Below, piece after piece: positions 18,386-28,175 of a stretch of DNA of 64,000 nt; within the stretch, counting starts at the first letter, position 1, and the number at the start of each line of letters is the position of its first letter. The stretch is from Paraburkholderia dioscoreae. Its GTDB lineage: Bacteria; Pseudomonadota; Gammaproteobacteria; Burkholderiales; Burkholderiaceae. Below the pieces are notes generated by a model, which was not told the origin of the DNA, did no database searches, and saw only the letters and a program-made list of their open reading frames with translations. The DNA lies in assembly GCF_902459535.1 (NCBI RefSeq), contig NZ_LR699554.1, forward strand, positions 3,348,001 to 3,412,000, written 5' to 3'. The position numbers and the translations under genes were made by a program.

Positions 18386-19993
18386 TTACTTTTTCTCCAC
18401 GACATCCCGTTGCAACGGCCGCCATGCGTGACCGCCGCGCGCCAATAGCGCGTCTGCTTCCGCCGGACCTTCGCTGCCGGCCGGATAGCCATGCACCGGC
18501 ATCGCGCCGCCGGATTCGGGGTGCAACACGTCGTCCACCGCGCACCAGCTCGTTTCGATGCTGTCAGCGCGCTGGAACAGCGTCTCGTCGCCGAGCATGC
18601 AGTCGTAGAGCAAGGTCTCATAGCCGACGTTGGCGCGCTCCGCAAAAAAGTCGCCGTAGTCGAACGACGATTGCACCGCACCGATCTGCATAACCGGGCC
18701 AGGCGTTTTCACATTGAAGTCGAATCTCGTGCCGTGTGCGGGATCGATGCGCAGGGTCAACACATTCGGTGTGAGCGCGTCCACGGGTGTATCGCGAAAC
18801 AGGCGGAACGGCACCGGTTTCAGTTGCACCGAGATTTCCGTGCGACGCCCGGCCAACCGTTTCCCCGTGCGCAGATAAAACGGCACGCCGGCCCAGCGCC
18901 AGTTCTCGACGAACACGCGCGCCGCGGCGTAGGTTTCCGTCTTGCTGTCCGGCGCGACGTTCGGCTCCTCACGGTAGCCGACACCGGCCGGGCCTTTTTC
19001 GTATTGGCCGAACACGACGTCGTCGGGCGTCAGCGGCTTGATCGCGTCGAAGATTTCGGCTTTCTTGTCGCGCACGGCTTCGGCGTCGAACGAATTGGGC
19101 GGCTCCATCGCAACCATGCCGAGCAGCTGGAACAGATGGTTCGGCACCATGTCGCGGAACGCGCCGGTCTGTTCGTAGAACTTGCCGCGCCCTTCCACGC
19201 CGATCGTTTCCGAAGCGGTGATCTGCACGCTGTCGATATATTCGCGCCGCCATATCGGTTCGAACAGCGCATTGGCGAAGCGCACCGCGAGAATGCTCTG
19301 CACGGTGTCCTTGCCGAGAAAGTGATCGATGCGATACACCTGTGTTTCTTTCGCGAACGACAGGATATGCGCGTTCAGATCGCGTGCCGAAGCGAGATCG
19401 CTACCGAAGGGTTTCTCGATCACCAGCCGGCGAAAGCCGCCGCCGTCGCCCTCTTTCAGCAAACCCGCGTTGCCGAGGCGCTCGACGATCGGCTCGAAAA
19501 ACCGCGAGCTGACCGCGAGATAGAAGATCACGTTGCCGCCCGGCGTTTGCTCGAGCTTCTGCTTGAGCTTCGCGAAGGTGTCGTCGGTTTCGAATTCGCC
19601 GGCCATGTATTCGAGCCGTTGCGCGACCCAGTCCCATGCCTGGTCGTCGAGCTTGCCGGCGTGAAAGGTGCTGGCCTTGTCGGCGGCAAACTGCTCGAGC
19701 GACTGGTGCAGTTCGTCGCGCCACTCGCTCGTCTCGCGCGCGCCATGATTCACGCCGATGATTTTCATGCCGCCGTCGAGCAGGCTATCCACCGCCAGGT
19801 TGTAGAGCGCCGGCATGAGGAGCCGTTTGGTCAGATCGCCGCCGGCGCCGAAGATCACCAGCGTGCAAGGCGGCGCGGGCCGCTTGCCGGCCGGCGATGC
19901 CGGCGCCTGCTGCGGATTCATGCTGACTTTGCAGCTCGGCGGTTGACTGGCGACGGGGTGATCGGTTGCTCGGGTATTCGGTGTAGTCGACAT
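18386..19993 (-). CDS. zwf: Glucose-6-phosphate 1-dehydrogenase
   Basis: The 535-aa product has the NAD(P)-binding GAGGDLTKR motif (residues about 49-57), EKPFG (about 193-197) and the active-site RIDHFLGKD (about 221-229). These define Zwf, which oxidises glucose-6-phosphate to 6-phosphogluconolactone. An N-terminal tail of about 42 residues precedes the Rossmann fold, longer than usual; a second Met at residue 25 could be the true start. It sits just upstream of ppgK and downstream of two alpha-glucan hydrolases, consistent with routing released glucose into the pentose-phosphate/Entner-Doudoroff route. Confidence 0.93.
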   Translation of the reverse strand: MSTTPNTRATDHPVASQPPSCKVSMNPQQAPASPAGKRPAPPCTLVIFGAGGDLTKRLLMPALYNLAVDSLLDGGMKIIGVNHGARETSEWRDELHQSLEQFAADKASTFHAGKLDDQAWDWVAQRLEYMAGEFETDDTFAKLKQKLEQTPGGNVIFYLAVSSRFFEPIVERLGNAGLLKEGDGGGFRRLVIEKPFGSDLASARDLNAHILSFAKETQVYRIDHFLGKDTVQSILAVRFANALFEPIWRREYIDSVQITASETIGVEGRGKFYEQTGAFRDMVPNHLFQLLGMVAMEPPNSFDAEAVRDKKAEIFDAIKPLTPDDVVFGQYEKGPAGVGYREEPNVAPDSKTETYAAARVFVENWRWAGVPFYLRTGKRLAGRRTEISVQLKPVPFRLFRDTPVDALTPNVLTLRIDPAHGTRFDFNVKTPGPVMQIGAVQSSFDYGDFFAERANVGYETLLYDCMLGDETLFQRADSIETSWCAVDDVLHPESGGAMPVHGYPAGSEGPAEADALLARGGHAWRPLQRDVVEKK

Positions 19994-20153
19994 GGGATTC
20001 ACTTTTGGAAACCGATGGAACGAACGTGGTGATACATAAAAGACCACGCTTGTACCCACACAGTTCAAAAACGGCCAAGCGACCTGTTCGCCACGCGACG
20101 TTGTATGGCTAACGTAACCTGAGCAACCTCACGCCCGCTCGCGCCGCCGCGCC

Positions 20154-22955
20154 CTACTTCATCGATGCGTGCGCCGGCTCAGGTGCGGAAGCAGATTCGG
20201 GCATGCTTGCCACTGTGGCGTGCGCCGAAGGGGAAGTCGGCACCGGCGCCCGATCCGGTTCGCCCGCCAACGGTACATTGCCCGACACCCCCATCACGCG
20301 CGGTTGCAACAGCAAGGCGACCAGCCCGGTCCAGCCGGTCTGATGCGAAGCGCCGACACCGCGCCCGTTATCGCCATGAAAATACTCATGAAACAGGATC
20401 AGATCGCGCGAGCGCGGGTCGGTCTGCAACAGAGGATAAGCGCCCATTACTGGCCGCTCGCCGTCCCTGTTCTTGAGAAACAGCATGGTGCACCGGCGCG
20501 CCAGTTCGTCGGCAATCTGGCTCAGCGTGAACGCCTCGCCCGAACCGGTCGGATACTCGACCTTGAAATCGTCGCCATAGTAGCGGTGGAATTCGTAGAG
20601 CGACTCGATGAGCAGATAGTTCACCGGCATCCACACCGGGCCGCGCCAGTTGGAATTGCCACCGAACACCCGCGTATCCGATTCGGCCGGCAAATACTTC
20701 ACGGTGAAACTGTCTCCGTTGTGATTGAACACGAACGGCTGATCGCGATGGACTCGCGAAAGCGCGCGCACGCCGTGATCGGAAAGAAATTCGCTTTCGT
20801 CGAGTGCACGGCGCAGCAATGCTTTCATCCGATGCCCGCGCAACAGCGAGAGCAGCAGCGCGTTGCCCTTGCCCGGCTCGTTCCAGCGCGAGACCAGCTT
20901 CGCCAGGTCGGGGCGATGTTCGAGGAACCAGATCAGCCGTTCACGCAAACCCGGCAGGCCGCCATGCAGACGCTCTTCCAGCACGTGCACGGCGAACAGT
21001 GGAATCAGACCTACGATCGAGCGCAACCGCATGGGAACGCTGCTGCCGTCCGGCAGACGCAGCTTGTCGTAGAAGAACTCGTCCTCGCTGTCCCACAGGC
21101 CTGTATCGCAGCCGTCGTCGCAACTCACGGCCTCGGCGATATACAGGAAGTGCTCAAAAAACTTCACTCCGATATCGACGAAAACATGATTCGCGTACGC
21201 AAGTTCCAGCGCGATGCGCATCAGGTCGAGCGCATACGCGGCCATCCACGCGGTGCCGTCGGCCTGATCGATATGGCCGCCGGTCGGCAGCGGCGACGAG
21301 CGGTCGAAGATACCGACGTTGTCCAGCCCGAGAAAGCCGCCCTGAAAGATATTGTGGCCGTCGGCGTCCTTGCGGTTCACCCACCAGGAAAAATTCAGCA
21401 GCAGTTTATGGAAGATCAGTTCGAGAAAGTCGCGATCCCCCTTGCCGGTGAGAGCGCGGTCGATTTCATACACACGCCACGCGGCCCACGCGTGCACGGG
21501 CGGATTGGCGTCGCCGAGCGCCCATTCATAGGCGGGAATCTGACCATTCGGATGCTGATAGCGGTCCTTCACCAGCAACAGCAATTGCCGTTTCGCGAAC
21601 GCCGGATCGATCAAGGCGAACGCGGCGGCATGAAACGCCAGGTCCCACGACGCGTACCACGGGTATTCCCACTTGTCGGGCATCGACACGATGTCCGCGT
21701 TACACAGGTGCCGCCAGTCCATATTCCGGCCGCGTTTGCGGCTTGCAGGCGGCGCCGGCTGAAGCGGGTCGCCCTCGAGCCAGCGCTGCACGTCGTACTG
21801 GTAGTACTGCTTCGACCACAGCATGCCGGCGAGCGCCTGACGCTGCACTAAACGCGCGTCGGGGTCGGTGATGTCCTGTTGCAGCGCGCCATAGAATTCG
21901 TCGGCTTCGGCAATGCGGTGCGCGAATATCGCTTCAGCGTCGAGTTGCGCATCGTCGGGGCTCGATTGGGGACGCCAGCGCATGTACACCACGGCGCGTC
22001 CATGCGGTTCGAGTTCGATCGACGCATGCGCGCCAGCCTTGGTGCCCGCGTTGCGGCGAATCGCGTGTTCATCGCCGTGCACGAGATAATCGTTGAAGCC
22101 GTCTTTGAACGGGCCCGCGCCGTCCATGTTGAAGAGACGCTTCACGTTGGTGTCGTTCTCGCAGAAGAGCCACGTCACCGTTGCGTCTTTCGACCAGGCT
22201 GTGACGACGATCGGCTCCTGGCCATGCTGATGCCCGACCAGATACGCCTTGCCATTGCGGTCCGTACCGGCGACGAGCGACGGCTTGTCCCTGTTCTCTT
22301 TCCACGACCACGAATTGCGCGCCCAGATTTGCGGCAGCACATCCAGTGAAGCTTCCTGGTCCGCGCGATTTTCGATGGTCACGCGCATGAGTATGTCGTC
22401 CGGCGCGTGTTTCGCGTATTCCACCTGTACGTCGAAGTAGCGCAAATCGTCGAACACGCCCGTGTCGAGAATTTCGTACTCCGGCATGTCGCCGCCGCGG
22501 CGCGCGTTTTCCTGAACCAGGTCGTCGTACGGAAAGGCGGAGTGCGGGTACTTGTAGAGCATGCGCATGTACGAATGCGTCGGCGTGCCGTCGACGTAGA
22601 AGTACAACTCTTTCACGTCTTCACCGTGATTGCCTTGCGCATTCGTGAGACCGAACAGGCGCTCCTTCAGGATCGCGTCCTTGCGATTCCATAGCGCGAG
22701 CGAAACACACCAGCTCAGCTTGTCGTCGCCGAAACCGGCAATGCCGTCTTCGCCCCAGCGGTAAGCGCGGCTGCGCGCATGGTCGTGCGGAAAAGAGTCC
22801 CAGGCGGTGCCGTCGGCACTGTAATCCTCGCGTACGGTGCCCCATTGACGCTCGCTGAGATACGGTCCCCAGCGTTGCCAATGCGCACAGTCGGCCGAAT
22901 GGAGCCGTGAACCCTCAATGGTGGCGAGCAGATTGGCAGCGCGCAGCGGTGGCAT
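20154..22955 (-). CDS. GH63-type glucosidase (MGH1-like glycoside hydrolase)
   Basis: The 934-aa cytoplasmic protein has an N-terminal beta-rich region and a C-terminal (alpha/alpha)6-type region with HPNGQIPAYEWALGD, ADGTAWMAAYALDL and GNSNWRGPVWMPVNYLL, as in GH63 glucosidases related to mannosyl-oligosaccharide glucosidase. It should hydrolyse alpha-glucosidic linkages; the substrate (trehalose, glucosylglycerate, malto-oligosaccharide) is not decidable. No signal peptide is seen. The ATG at 22955 is chosen over an upstream in-frame Met. It follows the debranching-type gene by 51 bp, suggesting an operon. Confidence 0.82.
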   Translation of the reverse strand: MPPLRAANLLATIEGSRLHSADCAHWQRWGPYLSERQWGTVREDYSADGTAWDSFPHDHARSRAYRWGEDGIAGFGDDKLSWCVSLALWNRKDAILKERLFGLTNAQGNHGEDVKELYFYVDGTPTHSYMRMLYKYPHSAFPYDDLVQENARRGGDMPEYEILDTGVFDDLRYFDVQVEYAKHAPDDILMRVTIENRADQEASLDVLPQIWARNSWSWKENRDKPSLVAGTDRNGKAYLVGHQHGQEPIVVTAWSKDATVTWLFCENDTNVKRLFNMDGAGPFKDGFNDYLVHGDEHAIRRNAGTKAGAHASIELEPHGRAVVYMRWRPQSSPDDAQLDAEAIFAHRIAEADEFYGALQQDITDPDARLVQRQALAGMLWSKQYYQYDVQRWLEGDPLQPAPPASRKRGRNMDWRHLCNADIVSMPDKWEYPWYASWDLAFHAAAFALIDPAFAKRQLLLLVKDRYQHPNGQIPAYEWALGDANPPVHAWAAWRVYEIDRALTGKGDRDFLELIFHKLLLNFSWWVNRKDADGHNIFQGGFLGLDNVGIFDRSSPLPTGGHIDQADGTAWMAAYALDLMRIALELAYANHVFVDIGVKFFEHFLYIAEAVSCDDGCDTGLWDSEDEFFYDKLRLPDGSSVPMRLRSIVGLIPLFAVHVLEERLHGGLPGLRERLIWFLEHRPDLAKLVSRWNEPGKGNALLLSLLRGHRMKALLRRALDESEFLSDHGVRALSRVHRDQPFVFNHNGDSFTVKYLPAESDTRVFGGNSNWRGPVWMPVNYLLIESLYEFHRYYGDDFKVEYPTGSGEAFTLSQIADELARRCTMLFLKNRDGERPVMGAYPLLQTDPRSRDLILFHEYFHGDNGRGVGASHQTGWTGLVALLLQPRVMGVSGNVPLAGEPDRAPVPTSPSAHATVASMPESASAPEPAHASMK

Positions 22956-23006
22956 GACTACATCCTTGCATCGGGCTTGGCGGTGGGACACACATCGTAG
23001 CGCGGT

Positions 23007-24989
23007 TTAGGCGCCGGCGGACGGCAACCGGGCCAGCAGCATCTCCATGCGCAACAACTCGCCCAGCGACCAGGCCTGGAAAGGCGTGCCGGCGGGCGCG
23101 TGCGGCGCATCGCCATCGGCGATTTCAGAGAGATGGTCGAGACCGGCATGATCGAGATGCGCGTAGAGCGGGTCGAGAAAGCGCGTTTTCGCTTGCATGC
23201 GGGCATCCGCCGCGCCGCCGTGGACTCGCAACCATGCTTCGACAAACGGACCGAGCAGCCACGGCCACGCGGTTCCTTGATGATAGGCGCCGTCACGCTC
23301 CAGCGGCTGCCCGCCGTAGTGCCCGCGATAGGCAGGATCGGAAGGCGCCAGCGTCCGCAGTCCCAGTGGCGTGAGCAACTGCGCTTCGACCTGGTCGAGC
23401 ACCGCGCGCGCCGCCGCGCCGTCGAGCAACGGAAACGGCAGGCCGCCCAGGGCGAAGATCTGGTTGGGGCGAATCGAGCGGTCTATCGCGCCTTTGACAT
23501 GATCGACGTCCACGTTGTCGAACAGTGCTTGCGTGGACGGATCGATGAAGCGTTCATGAAACGCTTGCAACGCTCGGTCAGCGGCCGGCTGCCAGTGCGG
23601 ATTCCAACTTGCTGCAATGCGCAATGCGTTGATCCAGAGCGCCTGCACTTCGACTGGCTTGCCGATACGCGGCGTGACCACCCAGTCGCCGACTTTCGCA
23701 TCCATCCACGTAAGTTGCACGCCGGGTGTGCCGGCGCTGAGCAGGCCGTCAGCGGCGGATGCCTGGATGTTGAAGCGCGTGCCTTCCGTGTAGCCCCTGA
23801 GGATGGCTTCGCTTGCCTGCTGCAGGCGCTGCTGCGTGGCGGCGCTCGCGTGATGCGTCGCCAGATAGTCGTGCACGGCGACGATGAACCACAACGACGC
23901 GTCGACGGAATTGTATTCCGGCGTGTCGCCATAGTCGGGGAAACGATTCGGCAGCATGCCTTCGGACAGCGTGCCTGACCATTCGAGCAGGATCGCTTCG
24001 GCGTCGTCGAGCCGGCCTGATGCGATCAGCAAACCGCGCATTGCGATGAATGTGTCGCGACCCCAGTCCGTGAACCACGGAAAGCCCGCGAGGATCGTGC
24101 GGCCTTCGTTGCGCTCTACCACGTAGGCATCGGCCGAGCGTTGCAGGCGCGAGCCGAGCGCGTCGCGGCGCTGTTGCTCGATGCGCGCCAGTTCTGTTGC
24201 GTGCGCGAATGCCGGTTTCGCGCCTGCCGATTGCGTGCCGCTCGTGGCACTGGAAGCGCTGAGAATCATCACCGCTGCACCATCGGCGAGATTGAAGCTG
24301 AACACGCCAGGCGTCGCCAGATCCTCGCTGAAATCGAGGCCGCGTTCCCGCTCGCGAACGTAGCAGAAATTGCGATACCAATCCGGCGCGTGCGTGTAGA
24401 CGCCGTTCGTCGCGCACTGGATCACCGGCCGATCGCCGTACGGTTGCCAGCTTACGCACGCCTGATCGCCGCTCGTCTGCGCGGTGAAGTTGAACGCGGT
24501 GTTCTCATGATGCAGCGCGTGGTAGTCGCGGCCCGATATTAGCGGCCTGACTTTCAATGTGAGCGCGCTTGTTGCAGCCGTATCTCCAGCGCTCTGCAGA
24601 CGCCAGCGCAAAACCGTTTCGCGGGTCGCTTTGCCGACAAACACGTCAGCGGTCAATGCGAGATGCGTGTCGAGTTGCACACGCCATGTCGGCCACGGCA
24701 CGGTGTCGAATGCAATAAGACTCGCGGTCAGGTCCGGATAAATCAGATCCGGCACGTAGCGCTGCATGCTCAATGGATAACGCTTGCCGTTCGCCTCAAG
24801 CCACGCCTCCACGCCGTTGACAAGCACCACGCGCCCGCCGGGCGCCCGCGTTGCGGCGAGCAGCAACGCGTGATAACGGCGCGTGCGCAGCGTGCCGACA
24901 GTGCCCGACGCGAAACCGCCGAAGCCGTCCGCTTCCAGCCATTCGTCTTCGAGACGCGTGATGTCGAAAGGTCGTTCGATGCGTGTCAT
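23007..24989 (-). CDS. Amylo-alpha-1,6-glucosidase (glycogen-debranching-type)
   Basis: The 660-aa product has the bacterial debranching-enzyme N-terminal domain (EADGFGGFASGTVGTLRTRR, then YHALLLAAT) and the C-terminal GH133-type catalytic region (ILAGFPWFTDWGRDTF, NRFPDYGDTPEYNSVDASLW, HQGTAWPWLLGPF). These carry the acidic residues expected for alpha-1,6-glucosidase activity on limit dextrins. The upstream 15-residue extension is rejected in favour of ATG 24989, preceded by GGTAAG. It heads a minus-strand block with the GH63 enzyme, zwf and ppgK. Confidence 0.88.
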   Translation of the reverse strand: MTRIERPFDITRLEDEWLEADGFGGFASGTVGTLRTRRYHALLLAATRAPGGRVVLVNGVEAWLEANGKRYPLSMQRYVPDLIYPDLTASLIAFDTVPWPTWRVQLDTHLALTADVFVGKATRETVLRWRLQSAGDTAATSALTLKVRPLISGRDYHALHHENTAFNFTAQTSGDQACVSWQPYGDRPVIQCATNGVYTHAPDWYRNFCYVRERERGLDFSEDLATPGVFSFNLADGAAVMILSASSATSGTQSAGAKPAFAHATELARIEQQRRDALGSRLQRSADAYVVERNEGRTILAGFPWFTDWGRDTFIAMRGLLIASGRLDDAEAILLEWSGTLSEGMLPNRFPDYGDTPEYNSVDASLWFIVAVHDYLATHHASAATQQRLQQASEAILRGYTEGTRFNIQASAADGLLSAGTPGVQLTWMDAKVGDWVVTPRIGKPVEVQALWINALRIAASWNPHWQPAADRALQAFHERFIDPSTQALFDNVDVDHVKGAIDRSIRPNQIFALGGLPFPLLDGAAARAVLDQVEAQLLTPLGLRTLAPSDPAYRGHYGGQPLERDGAYHQGTAWPWLLGPFVEAWLRVHGGAADARMQAKTRFLDPLYAHLDHAGLDHLSEIADGDAPHAPAGTPFQAWSLGELLRMEMLLARLPSAGA

Positions 24990-25201
24990 GAACTTACCGG
25001 TTGTACATAGCCGTCGATCGTTCGGTGTGCCCAAGATTACCGGTCACATGGCGTTGCAGTGACCATTCTCCTACTTCTCACTTTCCACTGCCTTTCGAAA
25101 GACCAACTCAAACACGCAAGTTTTACCACTCGCAAACGTTTCACAATTATTTCTTGAAAGGATTAGAGACTGCATCCGCCTTCACGAAACTGGATGCAAA
25201 C

Positions 25202-25516
25202 ATGAGAAGAGACAAACGCCTCGCGAGTGCCGCTTTGGTTGCGCTTGCAACTGTAGCGTTGAGCGGTTGCGGTGCCGATGATTCCGCGCCTTCTGCAACG
25301 TCTTCATCGCCGGCCGTTGCCAATAACGATGCCGCGCCAGATGCGGCGATGGCGCCCGCCGCGGCAATGCTCAATGCATCCTCGACGCTCGCGGCGAACC
25401 CGGCCGCAGCCTCCGATCCGATCACGCAGAACATGCAAGCCAGTCTCGCCGCGGACAGCCAGCAAGTCTCACCCGTCATGCATTACGCACCCGGCGACAG
25501 CGCGAGCAGCAACTGA
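25202..25516 (+). CDS. Small Ala-rich lipoprotein
   Basis: The 104-aa precursor has a basic start (MRRDKR), a hydrophobic stretch and lipobox LSGC at about residues 20-23, followed by a low-complexity Ala/Ser/Pro region. Only about 80 mature residues remain and none form a recognisable domain. ATG 25202 places the signal peptide correctly; the longer frame upstream does not. It ends 59 bp before the phospholipase C gene on the same strand and may be co-transcribed. Confidence 0.65.
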   Translation: MRRDKRLASAALVALATVALSGCGADDSAPSATSSSPAVANNDAAPDAAMAPAAAMLNASSTLAANPAAASDPITQNMQASLAADSQQVSPVMHYAPGDSASSN

Positions 25517-25575
25517 CCCGTTTCTCCCGGCGCGCGAGGCGCGCTATTCTTCCCCCACGCAGAAGGTGATATTCG

Positions 25576-27729
25576 ATGACATCAACTAGCCGTCGCCGTT
25601 TCCTGCAGACCGTGGCTTCATCCGCCGGCGCTGCTGCCGCACTGACCGCGCTGCCCGAGTCGATTCGTAATGCGCTTGCCGTTCCCGCGTTTTCGCGCAC
25701 CGGCACGATCCGCGATGTCGAGCACATCGTCGTGTTCATGCAGGAGAACCGCTCGTTCGACCACTACTTCGGCCACATGCGCGGTGTGCGTGGCTACAAC
25801 GACCGTTTCCCGATTCCGCTCTCGAGCGGCAAGCCGGTGTGGTATCAACCGTCGAAGGAAAATCCGGCTCAGCCTGTGTTGCCGTTCCATCTGAACACGG
25901 CGACCACCAGCGCGCAATGCGTCGGCGATCTGGATCACTCCTGGTACAAGACCCACGCCGCGATCGACGGCGGCCGCTACGACCAGTGGCCCGCCAACAA
26001 GACCGACATGACGATGGGCTATCACCTGCGCAGCGACATTCCGTTCCACTACGCGCTGGCCGATGCGTTCACCGTTTGCGACGCCTACTTCTGCTCGCTG
26101 CCGGGGCCCACGCACCCGAACCGCGCGTATCTGATGACCGGCATGGTCGATCCGTCCGGCACGCTGGGCGGCCCGCTGCTCGACAACAACGATTTCGTCG
26201 ACGGCGACGGCCCGCCGAATTACCAATTGCTCTCGTGGACCACGTATCCGGAGCGCCTGCAAGCCGCGGGTATCTCGTGGCAGGTGTATCAGCAAGGGCT
26301 GACCGGCGCCGATCCGCTGAACGGCAACTACGGCACCAACATCCTGCAGAATTTCACGAACTTCATCAACGCGCAGCCGGGTTCGCCGTTGTATGAGCGC
26401 GCGCAAACCGTGCGCACCATCGACGACCTGAAGGCCGACGTGCTGGCCAACAAGCTGCCGCAAGTGTCGTGGCTGTGCCCGCCGGCCGCGTACTCGGAAC
26501 ACCCGAGCTATACGCCCGCATACGGCGCGGAATACACGTCGCAGATTCTCGAAGCGCTGACGTCGAATCCGGAGGTCTGGAGCAAGACCGTGCTATTCAT
26601 CATGTACGACGAGAATGACGGTTTCTTCGACCACCTCGTGCCGCCGCAACCCGCAACGACAGGCGCTCAAGGCCAGTCCACGGTCAGCACCGAAGGCGAG
26701 ATTCACAACGTGGTGAATCCGTTGCGCGGCGGCAGCTACACTGCCGACGGCCTGCCCTACGGCCTCGGCCCGCGTGTGCCCATGACGATCGTGTCGCCGT
26801 GGAGCAAGGGCGGCTTTGTGTGCTCGCAGGTGTTCGACCACACGTCGGTGATTCGCTTCATCGAAGCGCGCTTTGGCGTGTATGAGCCGAACATCACGGC
26901 ATGGCGCCGCGCGGTGTGCGGCGACCTGACCACGGCATTCGACTTCCGCACGCCGGACTCGAAGGTGCCGCCGCTGCCGGACACGAGCAACTACAAGAGC
27001 ATTGCCGACAACCAGTGCGCGACGCAGCCCAAGCCGACCGTTCCCGCAACGCCGGGCGCGATCGATCCGCAGGAAAGCGGCATTCGTTTCGCGCGCGCAC
27101 TGCCGTATGAACTGCATGTGAACGGACACGCGGACTCGAAGAAGAACACGTTCGAACTCTCGATCGGCAACACCGGCGATCAGGGCGCGCATTTCTACGT
27201 GTACTCGATGAACCGCACGGACGGTCCGTGGCGTTACACGGTCGAAGCGGGCAAGTCGCTCAGCGAGACATTCGATCTGACCGTGACGAGCGGCGTGTAC
27301 ACGTTCGAAGTGTTCGGCCCGAATGGTTTCGTGCGCAAGTTCGCAGGCAACACGCAGCAGCCGAAGGCACAGAACGCGCAGTTCGGCGGCGGCCACGGCA
27401 ACAACAAACCGGCCGAACCGGAAGTAAAGGTGCAATACGACGTCGCGAACGGCAACGTGTTCCTCAAGTTCAGCAACAAGGGCGGCGGTATTGCGCGGTT
27501 GACGGTGACCGACAACGCATACGGTGCCCGTCCGCGTCCGGTGCTGGTGCCGGCCGGCGCACAAATCGAAGAAGCATGGGTGCTGGCGTCGAGCCATCAC
27601 TGGTACGACTTGACGGTGACGAGCAATGACGACGCGAGCTTCTCGCGCCGTCTTGCGGGTCACGTCGAGAATGGGCGGCCGAGCATTAGTGATCCGGCGG
27701 CGGTTGCGCCGGTGCTGGTGGCGATTTAA
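25576..27729 (+). CDS. Phosphocholine-specific-type phospholipase C, Tat-exported
   Basis: The 717-aa precursor starts with a twin-arginine signal (SRRRFLQTVASS). The catalytic phosphoesterase domain (residues about 45-450) shows MQENRSFDHYFGHMRG, LPGPTHPNR and MYDENDGFFDHLVPP, the metal/nucleophile region of the PLC/AcpA superfamily. Two C-terminal PLC-type beta domains (about 515-600 and 620-705) follow, as in PlcH/PlcN-like enzymes. AGAAGGTG upstream supports ATG 25576. The enzyme should act on phosphatidylcholine or related lipids outside the cytoplasm, as a phosphate source or virulence-type factor. Confidence 0.92.
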   Translation: MTSTSRRRFLQTVASSAGAAAALTALPESIRNALAVPAFSRTGTIRDVEHIVVFMQENRSFDHYFGHMRGVRGYNDRFPIPLSSGKPVWYQPSKENPAQPVLPFHLNTATTSAQCVGDLDHSWYKTHAAIDGGRYDQWPANKTDMTMGYHLRSDIPFHYALADAFTVCDAYFCSLPGPTHPNRAYLMTGMVDPSGTLGGPLLDNNDFVDGDGPPNYQLLSWTTYPERLQAAGISWQVYQQGLTGADPLNGNYGTNILQNFTNFINAQPGSPLYERAQTVRTIDDLKADVLANKLPQVSWLCPPAAYSEHPSYTPAYGAEYTSQILEALTSNPEVWSKTVLFIMYDENDGFFDHLVPPQPATTGAQGQSTVSTEGEIHNVVNPLRGGSYTADGLPYGLGPRVPMTIVSPWSKGGFVCSQVFDHTSVIRFIEARFGVYEPNITAWRRAVCGDLTTAFDFRTPDSKVPPLPDTSNYKSIADNQCATQPKPTVPATPGAIDPQESGIRFARALPYELHVNGHADSKKNTFELSIGNTGDQGAHFYVYSMNRTDGPWRYTVEAGKSLSETFDLTVTSGVYTFEVFGPNGFVRKFAGNTQQPKAQNAQFGGGHGNNKPAEPEVKVQYDVANGNVFLKFSNKGGGIARLTVTDNAYGARPRPVLVPAGAQIEEAWVLASSHHWYDLTVTSNDDASFSRRLAGHVENGRPSISDPAAVAPVLVAI

Positions 27730-27781
27730 GAGTAAGCGGAAGTGAAACCGTCTTGAGTTGCACTGAAAGACCTGGAAGCAT

Positions 27782-27808
27782 CGTGTCCACCTGAAATAGG
27801 TGGACACG
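27782..27808. terminator. Perfect 11-bp hairpin downstream of the phospholipase gene
   Basis: CGTGTCCACCT and AGGTGGACACG flank a GAAAT loop 53 bp after the plc stop. There is no T-run directly after it; a T7 run occurs further on at 27856-27862 behind a weak AACG/CGTT stem. It probably acts in termination or mRNA stabilisation. Confidence 0.5.
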
Positions 27809-28175
27809 TGAACTCCATCATGGAGGAAGGCGCCGGTCGGACAACGGCACCACCGTTTTTTTATAGCCCGGCGTTCAGCGCTCTGGCCTCTAGCGAGGGG
27901 CATAGTATTCGACGCGCGTATCGAATCAGACTTCTCCCTTCACCGATCGCGTGAAGGTTCTCGTTCACGACGGCATTGGCATCGTGCCGACGCCACCCGG
28001 GTGTGTTTGCTAAACTCGGTGCTCGCTCGCAAATCCGACCCGCCCGATCCTCGCGTACCTCGTCCGGCAATAAGGTCGCGCCGGTCATGCCGTCGTCTGG
28101 GACGGCTCAAGCCCGAGGATGAGCTGCGATATGCCCCCACAGCAGCCATTGAAAGAATCAAACGGAGACGACAAG
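27809..28175. other. Intergenic region before the methyltransferase gene
   Basis: About 370 bp with no convincing gene on either strand. Besides the T7 run at 27856-27862 I see no strong promoter pair. Two Met codons (28119, 28131) lie in frame with the downstream gene. Confidence 0.4.

Noticed and set aside
18491..20032. A 513-codon plus-strand frame
   Set aside because: It lies opposite zwf, which has all active-site motifs; the frame is a codon-bias shadow.
20169..21851. A 560-codon plus-strand frame
   Set aside because: Antisense to the GH63-type glucosidase; no domain, and Arg/Gln/His-rich.
25001..25201. A 67-residue extension of the small lipoprotein
   Set aside because: The lipoprotein signal peptide begins at 25202; the extension would bury it and overlaps the start of the debranching-type gene.
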